A stretch of 34,628 nucleotides of DNA from a virus: IMG/VR virus record IMGVR_UViG_3300044858_001561, positions 1-34,628 of that record, one strand, 5' to 3'. Numbering within the stretch: the stretch's first letter is position 1; each line of letters starts with the position of its first letter. The translations under genes were made by a program, and so were the position numbers. The notes beneath the pieces were generated by a model. The model had not been told where the DNA came from. It did no database searches and worked only from the letters and a program-made list of their open reading frames with translations. This document shows, piece after piece, positions 13,254-20,122 of the stretch.

Positions 13254-13424
13254 ATGGAATCTGATGCAGAGGTGGGGGCGAAAGCCCCCACACTGTTACC
13301 CAAAGGGTCATACGAGTGTCCCAAGTGTGGTAACATGGTTGAAGTGTTTATCCGTTTAACCTGTCCTCCTGAGTGTGTTAAACATTCGGGTGGTGGTGTC
13401 CCAATGAGTAGGAGAAAAAAATGA
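13254..13424 (+). CDS. Zinc-ribbon-like protein with an mRNA hairpin in its 5' coding region (56 aa)
   Basis: ATG 13254 to TGA 13422-13424. YECPKCGNMVEVF (about 20-32) and LTCPPECVKH (about 35-44) supply a CxxC and a CxxxC pair, giving a likely zinc ribbon. The C-terminus is basic (MSRRKK). The stop overlaps the next ATG (ATGA). Codons 7-13 form GTGGGGGC-GAAA-GCCCCCAC at 13272-13291, an 8-bp GNRA hairpin inside the coding sequence that could slow ribosomes or protect the mRNA. Confidence 0.6.
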   Translation: MESDAEVGAKAPTLLPKGSYECPKCGNMVEVFIRLTCPPECVKHSGGGVPMSRRKK

Positions 13425-13603
13425 AGTGTCCACATTGTAATGGTCCAATCCCTAATGCTTTGCATGAGGGACAATATAGCGGTGCGTTGTCACGCATTGA
13501 TAACAAAACGGAAATTTGTTCTGACTGTGGTGTTCGTGAAGCAATCATGGATATGCACAAATTTGACAATGCACGCCGTACAACAATCGTTGAGGAGGTG
13601 TAA
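13421..13603 (+). CDS. Zinc-ribbon protein (60 aa)
   Basis: CPHCNGPIPNA (3-13) and ALSRIDNKTEICSDCGVREA (22-41) contain two CxxC pairs. The phrase ALSRxDNxTEICSDCG is one I recognise from short proteins of many actinobacterial phages, of unknown function. It is preceded by AGGAG and coupled to the previous gene by an ATGA overlap. Confidence 0.68.
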   Translation: MKCPHCNGPIPNALHEGQYSGALSRIDNKTEICSDCGVREAIMDMHKFDNARRTTIVEEV

Positions 13604-13604
13604 C

Positions 13605-13829
13605 ATGTTGGTTCAGGTTCGTTCACCTAGATGTCCCGAGTGTGGTGTTGATTCGGAATTTATGGTTGATTATAATTCGTACCGTCAATGGTCCAACCGT
13701 GAAACCCTTATCCAGCAAGCGTTTCCCGACATGTCTATCCACGACAGGGAAACTTTGAAAACTGGTTATCATCAAAAATGTTGGGATGATGCGTTCGGAA
13801 ACTTTCATCACAAAGGTGAAGAAGAATGA
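13605..13829 (+). CDS. Zinc-binding-like phage protein (74 aa)
   Basis: The start is ATG 13605 after AGGAGG. A longer in-frame extension would cover the zinc-ribbon gene and is rejected. PRCPECGVDSEF (8-19) provides one CxxC. SYRQWSNRETLIQQAFPDMS followed by HDRETLKTGYHQKCWDDAF then supplies His and Cys. I associate the W-RE-LIQ-AFPD...REXLXTGXHXXCWD pattern with small actinophage proteins. Function is unknown. Confidence 0.65.
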   Translation: MLVQVRSPRCPECGVDSEFMVDYNSYRQWSNRETLIQQAFPDMSIHDRETLKTGYHQKCWDDAFGNFHHKGEEE

Positions 13830-14404
13830 ATGACGATTTCTTGGATGATGTAACACCTATGGGTATTGAAATTAATCGTGAAGCAGTCTCAGACATGTGG
13901 ATGGGTAAGCGTGTAGCAGAAGTCCATAAATATGATTTGGGTAACCGTCACGAGATTTTGAATTGGTTGGAATCTGTAACCGATTTGCATGACAAGTTCA
14001 TAACCTACAGGGGTGTTTATGTTGTGGATTGGGAGTCGTTGAAACCGATTGAGCATCCGAAAAACAATTTGCAACGCTGGCAAAGCATCCGTGAGCAAGT
14101 CACGAAGGCGGTGTTGCAGTTCCCTGTGGAATCCGTTATGGATGTTTTGGTCAAGATTGAAATTCCTTTACATGAATTTCTTTCCGCTATGACCACGAAC
14201 AAAATTAGTAAACAATTAACCGAGGGCGAGTTCCGTTCTTTTGAAAACGATTTCTTGGTTAAGAAACCTGTACTGTCTGACATTGTGCGTAAACATGGCA
14301 TAGGTAGAAACACGGTCATTGCTTTCCGTGATTTCTACAAACCCATGCATCAAAGACGGCATGGACAGATGGAAGGTCTAGTAAGAGTAAATGATGAACA
14401 GTAA
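13826..14404 (+). CDS. Hypothetical protein with C-terminal HTH-like region (192 aa)
   Basis: The first part is acidic, with no recognised motif. The C-terminal 55 residues (EGEFRSFENDFLVKKPVLSD, then IVRKHGIGRNTVIAFRDFYK) look like a helix-turn-helix in which GIGRNTVIAF would be turn and recognition helix, as in phage regulatory or DNA-recruitment proteins. This is pattern-based. The start overlaps the previous stop and AAAGG lies a few bases upstream. It ends just before the promoter-like motif preceding the nuclease gene. Confidence 0.55.
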   Translation: MNDDFLDDVTPMGIEINREAVSDMWMGKRVAEVHKYDLGNRHEILNWLESVTDLHDKFITYRGVYVVDWESLKPIEHPKNNLQRWQSIREQVTKAVLQFPVESVMDVLVKIEIPLHEFLSAMTTNKISKQLTEGEFRSFENDFLVKKPVLSDIVRKHGIGRNTVIAFRDFYKPMHQRRHGQMEGLVRVNDEQ

Positions 14405-14457
14405 TGTGTTACACTGTTACTACAGGTAACTGTCCATGCTAATCAATTGGAGGAATA
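14405..14457 (+). promoter_or_regulatory. Leader of the Cas4-like nuclease gene with extended -10-like TGTTACACT
   Basis: TGTTACACT at 14406-14414 fits an extended -10 (TGnTAnnnT). The same motif, TGCTACACT, recurs at 15302-15310 before another gene, and TGTTACACC at 11852-11860. TTGGAGGA (14447-14454) is the ribosome binding site for ATG 14458. No -35 is evident. Confidence 0.35.
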
Positions 14458-15297
14458 ATGAAAATAGATGAACAGAATAAGCGTATATATGTGCGACAGT
14501 CGTGGCTTGGGGATGTTGCTATTTGCCCTGAGCGTGCAAGATTGGGTCAAGTCCGACCCGACCTTCGGACGGGTTCGGATGCCACAGTTATCGGCACTTC
14601 GTTGCATGCTGGCATTGAGGCTGTGCTTACTGGTGCCGCCAATGACCGTCAGCAGATGTTTGACGCTGTGCAACATGAGTGGACTTCACTTCAGGACACA
14701 AATTATAAAGTTACAAACATTGACCAAAGTAAAATCCAAACCTATTTGGAGTCTATGACTTACGGGTTTTATGATGAGATTCTTCCCAGCGTTCCGCAAG
14801 GTGGGTTGGTTGAGCATTTCTTTACTGCACCATTGAACATGGAAATCAACGGCTATGGCGTGTACCTTGAAGGCACCATGGATTATGTTGCCCCTGATGG
14901 CACACTTTGGGATTGGAAAACTTCCAGTCGTACCTACAACATTAAAGAAAAACAGAAGTCGGCTATCCAACCTACGGTTTACGCTGCTGCTGCAGTTCAT
15001 AATGGTTTGGTTCCCGATTACCCTGTTCAGTTCAGGTACGGTGTGATGGTGCGTCAAGAAACGCCCAAGACACAAATTGCGACTGTTGAACGGACCGAGA
15101 AGCACGGTTTATGGTTAAACCGTTTGGTTCGTACCGCTGTCACTTCCGCTATGGCTGTCGGCATGGACGAACCATGGCTTGTGAACGATTCGTCCACGCT
15201 ATGTTCTGAAGCATGGTGTTCGTATTGGAGTATCTGCAAGGGTGCTTTCTGTGGCGATGACGAAGCCCGTTTCGCAAATCAATCATTAACTGACTAG
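14458..15297 (+). CDS. Cas4/RecB-like PD-(D/E)XK exonuclease with Fe-S cysteines
   Basis: 279 residues. The nuclease core is ordered as in Cas4 and AddB/RecB families: TSLHAGIE (His50), EGTMDYV (Asp142), LWDWKTSS (Asp152, Lys154) and QPTVYAAA (Gln171, Tyr175). A cysteine near the N-terminus (AICPERA, Cys23) and a C-terminal cluster LCSEAWCSYWSICKGAFC (249, 254, 260, 265) can hold a 4Fe-4S cluster. It would resect DNA ends for recombination or replication. It is followed by the ssDNA-processing and replication genes, so it belongs to the DNA-metabolism module. A recombination role is preferred over CRISPR adaptation because no cas1, cas2 or array is nearby. Confidence 0.85.
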   Translation: MKIDEQNKRIYVRQSWLGDVAICPERARLGQVRPDLRTGSDATVIGTSLHAGIEAVLTGAANDRQQMFDAVQHEWTSLQDTNYKVTNIDQSKIQTYLESMTYGFYDEILPSVPQGGLVEHFFTAPLNMEINGYGVYLEGTMDYVAPDGTLWDWKTSSRTYNIKEKQKSAIQPTVYAAAAVHNGLVPDYPVQFRYGVMVRQETPKTQIATVERTEKHGLWLNRLVRTAVTSAMAVGMDEPWLVNDSSTLCSEAWCSYWSICKGAFCGDDEARFANQSLTD

Positions 15298-15299
15298 AT

Positions 15300-15310
15300 T
15301 GTGCTACACT
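15300..15310 (+). promoter_or_regulatory. Extended -10-like motif TGCTACACT
   Basis: Nearly identical to the motif at 14406-14414, in a 112-nt gap before the next gene. It is a possible early promoter with weak or no -35. The rest of the gap (15311-15392) shows nothing else clear. Confidence 0.3.
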
Positions 15311-15392
15311 TATTTAAGATGTTCGGACGACTCGGCTGGCATAACCTCCAGTGTCTCAGTCGGGTCGTTCACAAATGTAATACCAAAACAAA

Positions 15393-15407
15393 CAAGCAGG
15401 AGGCTTG
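15393..15407 (+). promoter_or_regulatory. RBS hairpin with Shine-Dalgarno loop
   Basis: CAAGC-AGGAG-GCTTG is a perfect 5-bp stem whose loop is the core SD sequence itself. ATG 15410 follows and defines the start. Confidence 0.6.
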
Positions 15408-15409
15408 AC

Positions 15410-15871
15410 ATGAATACCATCAGCAAAGACCAATCCATAATCACACAGGTGGCAGCAAAAATTGCTGCTGACCTGACACCGAAAACGGATGACCTTAATA
15501 CGAATATCACCAATTGGGTGATTGCGTTTGAGGCAACCACCGAAGCCCTGCTCGGAGCGCACGGCATGTCACCAGCAAGCCAAGTGGCTGTTGCAGAGCA
15601 AATGATTACAGAAGCGTTCACCGCAACTGCAGTCCAAAGCCCAGCCCCAGCACCACAGTGGGCGCAAGAAGCCGCTAGTGGCGGTATGAGCGTTCGGATT
15701 AAAGGTCAGCAACATGGACCAATCCCAGCGTGGCTTGCCGCAGAGTGTGCGAAGAAAGGTGTTACCGAAGTGTGGGACAACCGTGACGGTTTAGTTTCCA
15801 ACCCTAAGCGTCCTTGGTTTAAGGCTGTTCAGGGTGATGCCGCATTTTGGGAACCACGAGCAAAGCGATAA
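15410..15871 (+). CDS. Conserved hypothetical replication-region protein (153 aa)
   Basis: The start at ATG 15410 is fixed by the AGGAGG before it; the upstream in-frame extension covers the leader. The N-terminal half is helical (about 1-70), a Pro/Ala linker (SPAPAPQWAQ) follows, then a compact C-terminal domain: MSVRIKGQQHGPIPAWLAAE, CAKKGVTEVWDNRDGL and NPKRPWFKAVQGDAAFWEPR. I have seen this domain in actinophage proteins encoded beside helicases. A single-stranded-DNA-binding or helicase-accessory role would fit the context but is not shown. Confidence 0.6.
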   Translation: MNTISKDQSIITQVAAKIAADLTPKTDDLNTNITNWVIAFEATTEALLGAHGMSPASQVAVAEQMITEAFTATAVQSPAPAPQWAQEAASGGMSVRIKGQQHGPIPAWLAAECAKKGVTEVWDNRDGLVSNPKRPWFKAVQGDAAFWEPRAKR

Positions 15872-15877
15872 TCCGCA

Positions 15878-16954
15878 GTGGCTCCTGATTACGAGGAGCG
15901 TTGGGCAAAAGCAGGGAGAGGCGAACTTATCGCCTCTCCCGATTTGTCTTTAACGCCTAAGTTTGCGTACTTCCAACCGCTTGTCAAAGCCGCCGATGAT
16001 TATGTTCATTGGGCGCAATCCCCTAATGAAAGAATCTATTTGGGGTTCGCTGACATTGACTCGCAAATGCGTGGTATTGCACCAGCCGAACTATGCCTGA
16101 TTAACGGTTACAGCCACTCAGGTAAAACACTGGCACTGCTACAGATACTTGTAGCGAACCGTGACAAGCGTGTTGTCTATTTCTGTCCTGATGAGCCACG
16201 CACTTTAACTTTGATTAAGTTGGCGTGTGTCATGCACGGTGTTGACGCAACACAACTAGAACAACAAATAGGCAACGGGGACCGTGAAGCCATAAAGTTG
16301 TTGAAAGAAACAGCAACAGAACACTTCCCGAACCTAGCGGTCTTTGACCAAACTGTGTCGCTATTGGACATGGAGCGTGCATTGTCCGAGGTGTCGGATG
16401 CTATGGGTGAACCACAACTTATCGTTGTGGACTACTTGGAACTCATAACAGGTGGCGGTGAAGATGTGCCATCCAAAGCGAACGCCATTAAAGCGTTCGG
16501 TAAACGGCATAACAAACCGTTGCTGGTGTTGCATCAATCATCCCGTACCGCTGGTGCTGATGGTCGCAAAATGACTATCAGTTCAGGTGCTTATGGTGGT
16601 GAGCAACAGGCAACACACATCATTGGTGTTCGCCGTAAACGGTTTGAAATTGAGGGACACATTCGTGACCTGCAAGAAAAACTGGAGCGTGCCGCCAACA
16701 CCGAAAAGATTATGGAAAAGATTGAATCACTGCAATACGAGTTGCGTATCCACATGGATACTTTGACATTGAACCTTGTGAAGTGTAAGCGTCCAGCATC
16801 TAATCTGTTGGATGACATGGACTTCACAATTGAGTACGGTTCAGGTCGTCTACACAGGTTGGACACAGGTGTGCTACCATGGAAAGAATCCCGTCCAGCA
16901 GTGGACAATCCGTTAGAGCAATTAGTTATCGCAGACAGTTTGGAGGACTGGTGA
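15878..16954 (+). CDS. DnaB/RecA-fold replicative helicase
   Basis: 358 residues from GTG 15878, seven bases after the previous stop. Walker A GYSHSGKT is at 77-84 and Walker B QLIVVDYLEL at about 180-189. LLVLHQSSRT and GGEQQATHIIGVRRKR follow as in the DnaB helicase core (motifs H3/H4). A charged coiled segment (about 258-290) interrupts the C-terminal core. The DnaB N-terminal domain is absent, as in many phage single-domain helicases. It unwinds the fork as a hexamer. The primase gene starts within its stop codon, so the two are translated together. Confidence 0.82.
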   Translation: MAPDYEERWAKAGRGELIASPDLSLTPKFAYFQPLVKAADDYVHWAQSPNERIYLGFADIDSQMRGIAPAELCLINGYSHSGKTLALLQILVANRDKRVVYFCPDEPRTLTLIKLACVMHGVDATQLEQQIGNGDREAIKLLKETATEHFPNLAVFDQTVSLLDMERALSEVSDAMGEPQLIVVDYLELITGGGEDVPSKANAIKAFGKRHNKPLLVLHQSSRTAGADGRKMTISSGAYGGEQQATHIIGVRRKRFEIEGHIRDLQEKLERAANTEKIMEKIESLQYELRIHMDTLTLNLVKCKRPASNLLDDMDFTIEYGSGRLHRLDTGVLPWKESRPAVDNPLEQLVIADSLEDW

Positions 16955-17874
16955 TACCACAATATTTAGTGGACCCGTTTATAACTTTATTTCGTGGACG
17001 AGGTGATGTCTATGGACATGACGAAGGTCGTTGCGTCAAAGAGCAGTTAACAAACGAAGTGTTCCAAAAACATTTATCAGGTGAAGCACCAATAGGTGTT
17101 TACCCAATGCTCCCACATTGCGACCAGTTTTATGTTGCTTGGGGTTGCGTTGACTACGACACAGCAGACGCAGAAGAAAACGCCATAAAACTACATGATG
17201 CTTTAATGCAAGCAGGTGTGGTTTCATGGATTGAGCGTTCACGGTCCAAGGGATATCATGTTTGGGTATTTGCCGAGCATGCTGTCCTTGCCGAAGATAT
17301 GCGAAACATGTTGCTGATGGCATCACAGGTAGCAGAAACACCAACAACAGAAGTTAATCCGAAACAAACAACATTGAAGGAGGGTCAGTATGGGAACTAT
17401 GTTCGGTTACCGTATGCGAATGTTTATGACAGATACACGGAAAAGCAACGCATCATTCCGAGAGCCAGCATTGAGAAAGGCACTTATCGCAGTCCGATGC
17501 TGTTTAACGACTTCGTTCGTGCGGCTATTGAAAGCCGCACTTCCGAGGAAACGATTAAGCGCATCGCATCCATGTATCAACCACCCAAGCAAGAAACGGT
17601 TGTAACCCATGCTTATGTTTATGATGCAACTCTTGACGAGGCTATGCGTGTACTTAGCCCGTTGGGTAAAGTCATTTGGCGTGACGGACCGTTAGCAGGC
17701 AAAGACAGGTCATCCACACTGGCGAAACTAGGTCACGAAACTGTGCGCAGTGGATTGAACCCTAGTCAGACAAAGATTGTGTTGATGACAGCCGATAAGC
17801 GTTGGGGCAAATATCATTTGCGCCATAACGGCGAGGACGAAATAGACAAACTAGTAGTCAGGGTACATTCGTGA
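16951..17874 (+). CDS. Archaeo-eukaryotic-type primase (AEP superfamily)
   Basis: The real start is GTG 16951, overlapping the helicase TGA and preceded by TTGGAGG, giving 307 residues. The AEP catalytic core is visible: WGCVDYD (about 64-70) with two Asp of the hhDhD motif, then SRSKGYHVWVF (97-107) with the sxH-type His103. YGNYVRLPYANVYD (about 148-161) may supply the third motif. The C-terminal 100 residues (TLDEAMRVLSPLGKVIWRDG...) may be a helicase-binding or primase-C region. It primes DNA synthesis and may also extend primers, because AEPs include primase-polymerases. No other polymerase is visible in the early operon. Confidence 0.78.
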   Translation: MIPQYLVDPFITLFRGRGDVYGHDEGRCVKEQLTNEVFQKHLSGEAPIGVYPMLPHCDQFYVAWGCVDYDTADAEENAIKLHDALMQAGVVSWIERSRSKGYHVWVFAEHAVLAEDMRNMLLMASQVAETPTTEVNPKQTTLKEGQYGNYVRLPYANVYDRYTEKQRIIPRASIEKGTYRSPMLFNDFVRAAIESRTSEETIKRIASMYQPPKQETVVTHAYVYDATLDEAMRVLSPLGKVIWRDGPLAGKDRSSTLAKLGHETVRSGLNPSQTKIVLMTADKRWGKYHLRHNGEDEIDKLVVRVHS

Positions 17875-18452
17875 CAACAATACTCGCAATCCAAGGTGAC
17901 GACTTCTGTGCAATCGGTTCCGACTCACAATGGACCGATGACTATAATCGTGTCGGAAAAATGAACCAACCCAAAGTTGTGTCTGTGGGCAGATATCTGA
18001 TTGGCGTAGCAGGTGATACCCGTGGTGCAAATGTCATCCAACACATCTTCACACCACCAGTGCTACCACCAAAGTTGGTGGGAGCAAAGTTGGCAAAATT
18101 TATTGTTTCACAATTCTTGCCATCCTATAAAGAATGTTTAGAAGCAAACGGTGCAGGTCGCCCACAATATGATGACCAGCCTGCACAATCAGCAAACGAT
18201 TTGCTGGTGTGCGCAAACGGAACCATCTTCCAAATAGATTGCGACTACGGAACCGAAACAGACACATGCAACCTGTACGCAATCGGTTCAGGCGCACATT
18301 ATGGTTTAGGTGCCATGCAGGCTTACACAAATGGTAAGCGTGTCTCACTGGCAAGTGCTAAACAGGTGTTACTGAAATCGCTTACTGTGTCAGCAAAGTT
18401 TGACAGCGGTTCAGGTTCACCCTTCCACACATTCATCCAACAAACAAAGTAG
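17871..18452 (+). CDS. Proteasome-like Ntn hydrolase
   Basis: 193 residues from GTG 17871, overlapping the primase stop. MTTILAIQGDDFCAIGSDSQ followed by KMNQPKVVSVGRYLIGVAGD is the proteasome beta/HslV opening. After Met removal Thr2 would be the nucleophile, with Asp18 and Lys35 at the positions of proteasome Asp17 and Lys33. A Gly-rich YAIGSGAHYGLGAMQAYTNG in the C-terminal half also fits the fold. No propeptide is needed. Family members form rings and hydrolyse peptide bonds, and I have seen relatives in actinobacterial phages. Its target is unknown, and no regulatory ATPase is adjacent except the MoxR-like protein 7 kb away. Confidence 0.75.
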   Translation: MTTILAIQGDDFCAIGSDSQWTDDYNRVGKMNQPKVVSVGRYLIGVAGDTRGANVIQHIFTPPVLPPKLVGAKLAKFIVSQFLPSYKECLEANGAGRPQYDDQPAQSANDLLVCANGTIFQIDCDYGTETDTCNLYAIGSGAHYGLGAMQAYTNGKRVSLASAKQVLLKSLTVSAKFDSGSGSPFHTFIQQTK

Positions 18453-18457
18453 GTATC

Positions 18458-18952
18458 ATGGCTGCAAAAAAGAAACCCATCAAAGGCATCCCTGATGCTG
18501 GACCTTTAAAGATTATAAAACCTGATGGCACAGTAAAAATAAAGAATGTTAACCGTAAAGAAGTTGAGAAAACCATTGAAAAAGGTGAACGCAAAAAATC
18601 TAAAATGGCTCAGGTAGAACACGGCGTTTACATAGAAACAAAACCGATTCCCAAAGGTCGTCCACGAATGACACGCCGAGGGCGTGTCTTTACACCCATC
18701 ACCACATTGCATGCAGAAGGAATCATTGCGGAAGCATGGACAGGACCGAAGTACGAGGGGCTGGTCAAACTGGATTGCAATTTTACTGACAAAGGAATCT
18801 ATGTTTCTGTTACACCTTTGGACTCTGAAGAGCAGGCATCCAAGTTGCGTGGCGACCTAGACAACTATGTTAAGTTGCTAATGGACGGACTAAACGGTGT
18901 CGCATGGCTTGACGACAAACAGGTACACATTATCAATGCGAGCAAACAGTGA
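18458..18952 (+). CDS. RusA-like Holliday junction resolvase
   Basis: 164 residues. KPIPKGRPRMTRRGRVFTP (about 62-80) and GDLDNYVKLLMDGLNGVAWLDD (132-153) are the RusA signatures. Asp133, Asp135 and Asp152/153 are the likely metal ligands. The protein has a 50-residue Lys-rich N-terminal extension not found in typical RusA (about 120 aa); Met50 is a possible second start. RusA cuts four-way junctions, which would clear recombination intermediates before packaging. It overlaps the next gene by 4 nt. Confidence 0.85.
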   Translation: MAAKKKPIKGIPDAGPLKIIKPDGTVKIKNVNRKEVEKTIEKGERKKSKMAQVEHGVYIETKPIPKGRPRMTRRGRVFTPITTLHAEGIIAEAWTGPKYEGLVKLDCNFTDKGIYVSVTPLDSEEQASKLRGDLDNYVKLLMDGLNGVAWLDDKQVHIINASKQ

Positions 18953-19434
18953 GCAAGAACCAATCAGATTACGACATTCCTGCACGCAAATATGATTTCC
19001 ACACAGACCTGAAGTTTGGTCATAAAGGTGAGAAACTTGTAACCGAGTTCTTGGATGCGTTATCTGACGGTGACTTTGAAGTTAAAACAGACCGTTACCG
19101 CAACGGGCGAATGGTTCTTGAAATGGAACACAACCCACGCAAACAACTAAACCCTGACGGAACCCCATTATGGAAACCTTCAGGTTTGGCTATAACAAAA
19201 GCAAAATGGTGGGTGTATGTTTACACCCTAGATGGTTCGTTCGTCATACTTTCTGTGCCACGAATGAAACGCTATCTAAAAATCAATAAGGAACGATTCA
19301 ACAAAAAGAAATACCATGAATTTGCAAGAGCATCATCCAACCCATCAAAAGGTTATTTGCTGCAACCTGAAGATGTTATGGACATGATGATAAACACGGA
19401 ATATGATGAAGTACGAACCAACCTCCCAACCTGA
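18949..19434 (+). CDS. Probable PD-(D/E)XK endonuclease-like protein
   Basis: 161 residues from GTG 18949, overlapping the RusA stop. FGHKGEKLVTEFLDALSDGD then FEVKTDRYRNG (about 23-53) has the PD-(D/E)XK layout: a helix with Glu28, Asp42, then Glu44-Val-Lys46. WKPSGLAITKAKWWVYVYTL (75-94) matches the later strand pair. Such proteins include resolvases and single-strand or repair nucleases. Substrate is unknown. It is the second nuclease in the operon, next to RusA. Confidence 0.6.
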   Translation: MSKNQSDYDIPARKYDFHTDLKFGHKGEKLVTEFLDALSDGDFEVKTDRYRNGRMVLEMEHNPRKQLNPDGTPLWKPSGLAITKAKWWVYVYTLDGSFVILSVPRMKRYLKINKERFNKKKYHEFARASSNPSKGYLLQPEDVMDMMINTEYDEVRTNLPT

Positions 19435-19729
19435 CAACACGGACATCGGGTTTCTTATGATGCCCTTTGCCACAGACCATGATGACACAAACTGGGAACT
19501 AGTTGAACTGGTGCAGGATACTCTGTCCACGCTAAGTAAGTCTGACCAAGAAGCATTGGAGGGTGTGTTCTATCAGCGTAAAACTTATCAAGAGTTGGCA
19601 AGCGACCTTGGCATAAAAGCCAAGTCGCACGCATGGCGCAAAACAGACACAGCCATAAAGAACCTAAAAAAAGCATTACTTGCTAACGAAAAATTTATTG
19701 ATATGATGGGCGACAGGTACGAACTATGA
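19403..19729 (+). CDS. Sigma-70 region-4-like HTH protein
   Basis: 108 residues, starting within the previous gene. Residues 40-90 (TLSTLSKSDQEALEGVFYQR, then KTYQELASDLGIKAKSHAWRKTDTAIKNLKKAL) resemble sigma region 4: a first helix ending in an aromatic, YQELASDLGI as the HTH start, and a recognition helix. Region 2 is missing. It could be a small sigma-like regulator that redirects host RNA polymerase to late genes, which is inference. It may equally be a non-sigma DNA-binding protein of the Trp-repressor or YlxM sort. It is close to the end of the early operon. Confidence 0.6.
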   Translation: MMKYEPTSQPDNTDIGFLMMPFATDHDDTNWELVELVQDTLSTLSKSDQEALEGVFYQRKTYQELASDLGIKAKSHAWRKTDTAIKNLKKALLANEKFIDMMGDRYEL

Positions 19730-19884
19730 GAAAAAAGAAATTAGACATTGCACAACTGCTAGACAACTTGGAACACTTAGAAGAAGAACTCAAAACTGCA
19801 GGTTCACCCAAGACCGCTATTCGCCGTGTACGAGATGTCAAAGTCTCTATTGATTGGCTAGAAAAAAATGTACGGGTTGGCTGA
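19726..19884 (+). CDS. Short coiled-coil protein (52 aa)
   Basis: ATG 19726 overlaps the previous stop by four bases and TGA is at 19882-19884. MRKKKLDIAQLLDNLEHLEE opens a charged helix; the C-terminus is IDWLEKNVRVG. No family is recognised. It overlaps the next gene by 17 nt. Its charge pattern fits a small adaptor or inhibitor. Confidence 0.55.
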   Translation: MRKKKLDIAQLLDNLEHLEEELKTAGSPKTAIRRVRDVKVSIDWLEKNVRVG

Positions 19885-20122
19885 CGACTCCAACTTTGAC
19901 CCTGACGACATGTCGGAAATGGAAGGCATCTTTGCCTCCATGATAGAGGACAATGAATCAGGTTATGTTATGGAGTTTATAATCTCAAAGTTGGCTGCCA
20001 AAGAACTAGTAGACGAATGGCTTAAAGCATGCAACGGGGACGCAAAAGCCCTGAACATATCGTTGCATGAGTACGCCAAAATCATTGCAGAAATCAACTC
20101 TGCGCTAGACGAAAAAGACTAA
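19868..20122 (+). CDS. Hypothetical acidic protein, last early gene (84 aa)
   Basis: MYGLADDSNFDPDDMSEMEG opens a very acidic, helical protein (KLAAKELVDEWLKACNGDAK...). I recognise no family. It ends at TAA 20120-20122, which overlaps the stop codon of the convergent internal-protein gene. There is no room for a terminator between them. Confidence 0.55.
   Translation: MYGLADDSNFDPDDMSEMEGIFASMIEDNESGYVMEFIISKLAAKELVDEWLKACNGDAKALNISLHEYAKIIAEINSALDEKD

Noticed and set aside
14458-15297. Cas4 as part of a CRISPR system
   Set aside because: No cas1, cas2 or repeat-spacer array occurs anywhere in the window. The gene lies among replication and recombination genes, where Cas4-like exonucleases are common in phages.
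16188-16194. CTGATGA in the helicase gene as a second hammerhead
   Set aside because: No GAAA partner or flanking stems can be paired; the site is ordinary coding sequence. Other CTGATGA copies on either strand fail the same test.
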